DNA of 6,309 nt from Pseudomonadota bacterium (GTDB lineage: Bacteria > Pseudomonadota > Gammaproteobacteria > Enterobacterales > Enterobacteriaceae). Position numbers and translations under genes: made by a program. The DNA is taken from the NCBI GenBank assembly GCA_023454395.1, contig JAEYFY010000450.1, positions 1 through 6,309 of the forward strand, in the 5' to 3' direction. The first letter of the stretch is position 1. Each line of letters starts with the position of its first letter. Under the pieces are notes generated by a model. The model saw only the letters and a list, made by a program, of their open reading frames with translations. It did not search any database and was not told where the DNA came from. Positions 6,267 through 6,309 of the stretch are shown piece after piece.

Positions 6267-6309
6267 ATGGCTGTTTCTACATTCTATATCCCTTCTGTAA
6301 ATAAAATTG
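6267..6309 (+). CDS. iron-type alcohol dehydrogenase (YiaY/AdhB-like), N-terminus only
   Basis: The first 14 codons, MAVSTFYIPSVNKI, are followed by the first base of codon 15 at the window edge. They closely match the start of E. coli YiaY (MASSTFFIPSVNVIG) and Zymomonas AdhB (MASSTFYIPFVNEMG), group III NAD-dependent alcohol dehydrogenases of about 380 residues that interconvert aldehydes and alcohols. AGGA at 6255-6258 lies 8 bases before the ATG. The FNR box upstream fits a fermentative role. Only the N-terminus is visible, so family membership is fairly sure but substrate and exact orthology are not; yiaY is the nearest name I would consider. Confidence 0.82.
   Translation, partial: MAVSTFYIPSVNKI

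Noticed and set aside
1..6309. Insertion sequences, CRISPR arrays, tRNA or rRNA genes
   Set aside because: I found no transposase fragment, no regularly spaced repeat array and no cloverleaf or rRNA-like segment on either strand.

Overview
The window looks like chromosome of an AT-rich enterobacterium. The recognisable proteins (6-phosphogluconate dehydrogenase, DctA, YeaK and a YiaY/AdhB-type alcohol dehydrogenase) are close to their Escherichia coli counterparts, while the intergenic DNA is very AT-rich. A Proteus/Providencia-type member of the Morganellaceae is my best guess. This is inferred from composition and protein similarity, not from a database search.

Layout. Positions 1-722 hold the last 239 codons of gnd on the + strand, closed by a strong terminator (754-779). 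Positions 780-1568 are an accessory island. It contains a broken remnant of a colicin E5-type tRNase toxin (978-1236) followed, with a one-base overlap, by an intact ImmE5-like immunity gene (1236-1568). Positions 1569-1884 are intergenic and carry a palindrome, a bidirectional terminator and a three-unit 13-bp tandem repeat. Positions 1885-5023 hold two tandem dctA paralogues on the - strand. Each has its own promoter, with the same TTGACC-N17-TAAGTT layout, and each has its own terminator, so they look like separate transcription units. Positions 5453-5953 hold yeaK on the - strand, a trans-editing deacylase. It shares a 313-base divergent intergenic region with an iron-type alcohol dehydrogenase gene that starts at 6267 and leaves the window.

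How the parts fit. The two DctA copies would import C4-dicarboxylates aerobically. Their membrane cores are nearly identical and their C-terminal tails differ, as do the positions around residues 115-136 and 185-190. The alcohol dehydrogenase has a perfect FNR box (6189-6202) at the spacing expected of a class II activator site, which fits oxygen-controlled fermentation. The yeaK -10 element sits inside a perfect 9-bp inverted repeat, which looks like an operator. YeaK and the E5 module both concern tRNA, but nothing in the sequence links them.

Most noteworthy is the orphan E5 immunity gene behind a decayed toxin that has lost the upstream half of its nuclease domain. It reads as a resistance relic against anticodon-cleaving colicin E5-like toxins. 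I recognise its family, so it is not an undescribed system, but an E5 toxin tail with its immunity gene between gnd and dctA is worth following up.
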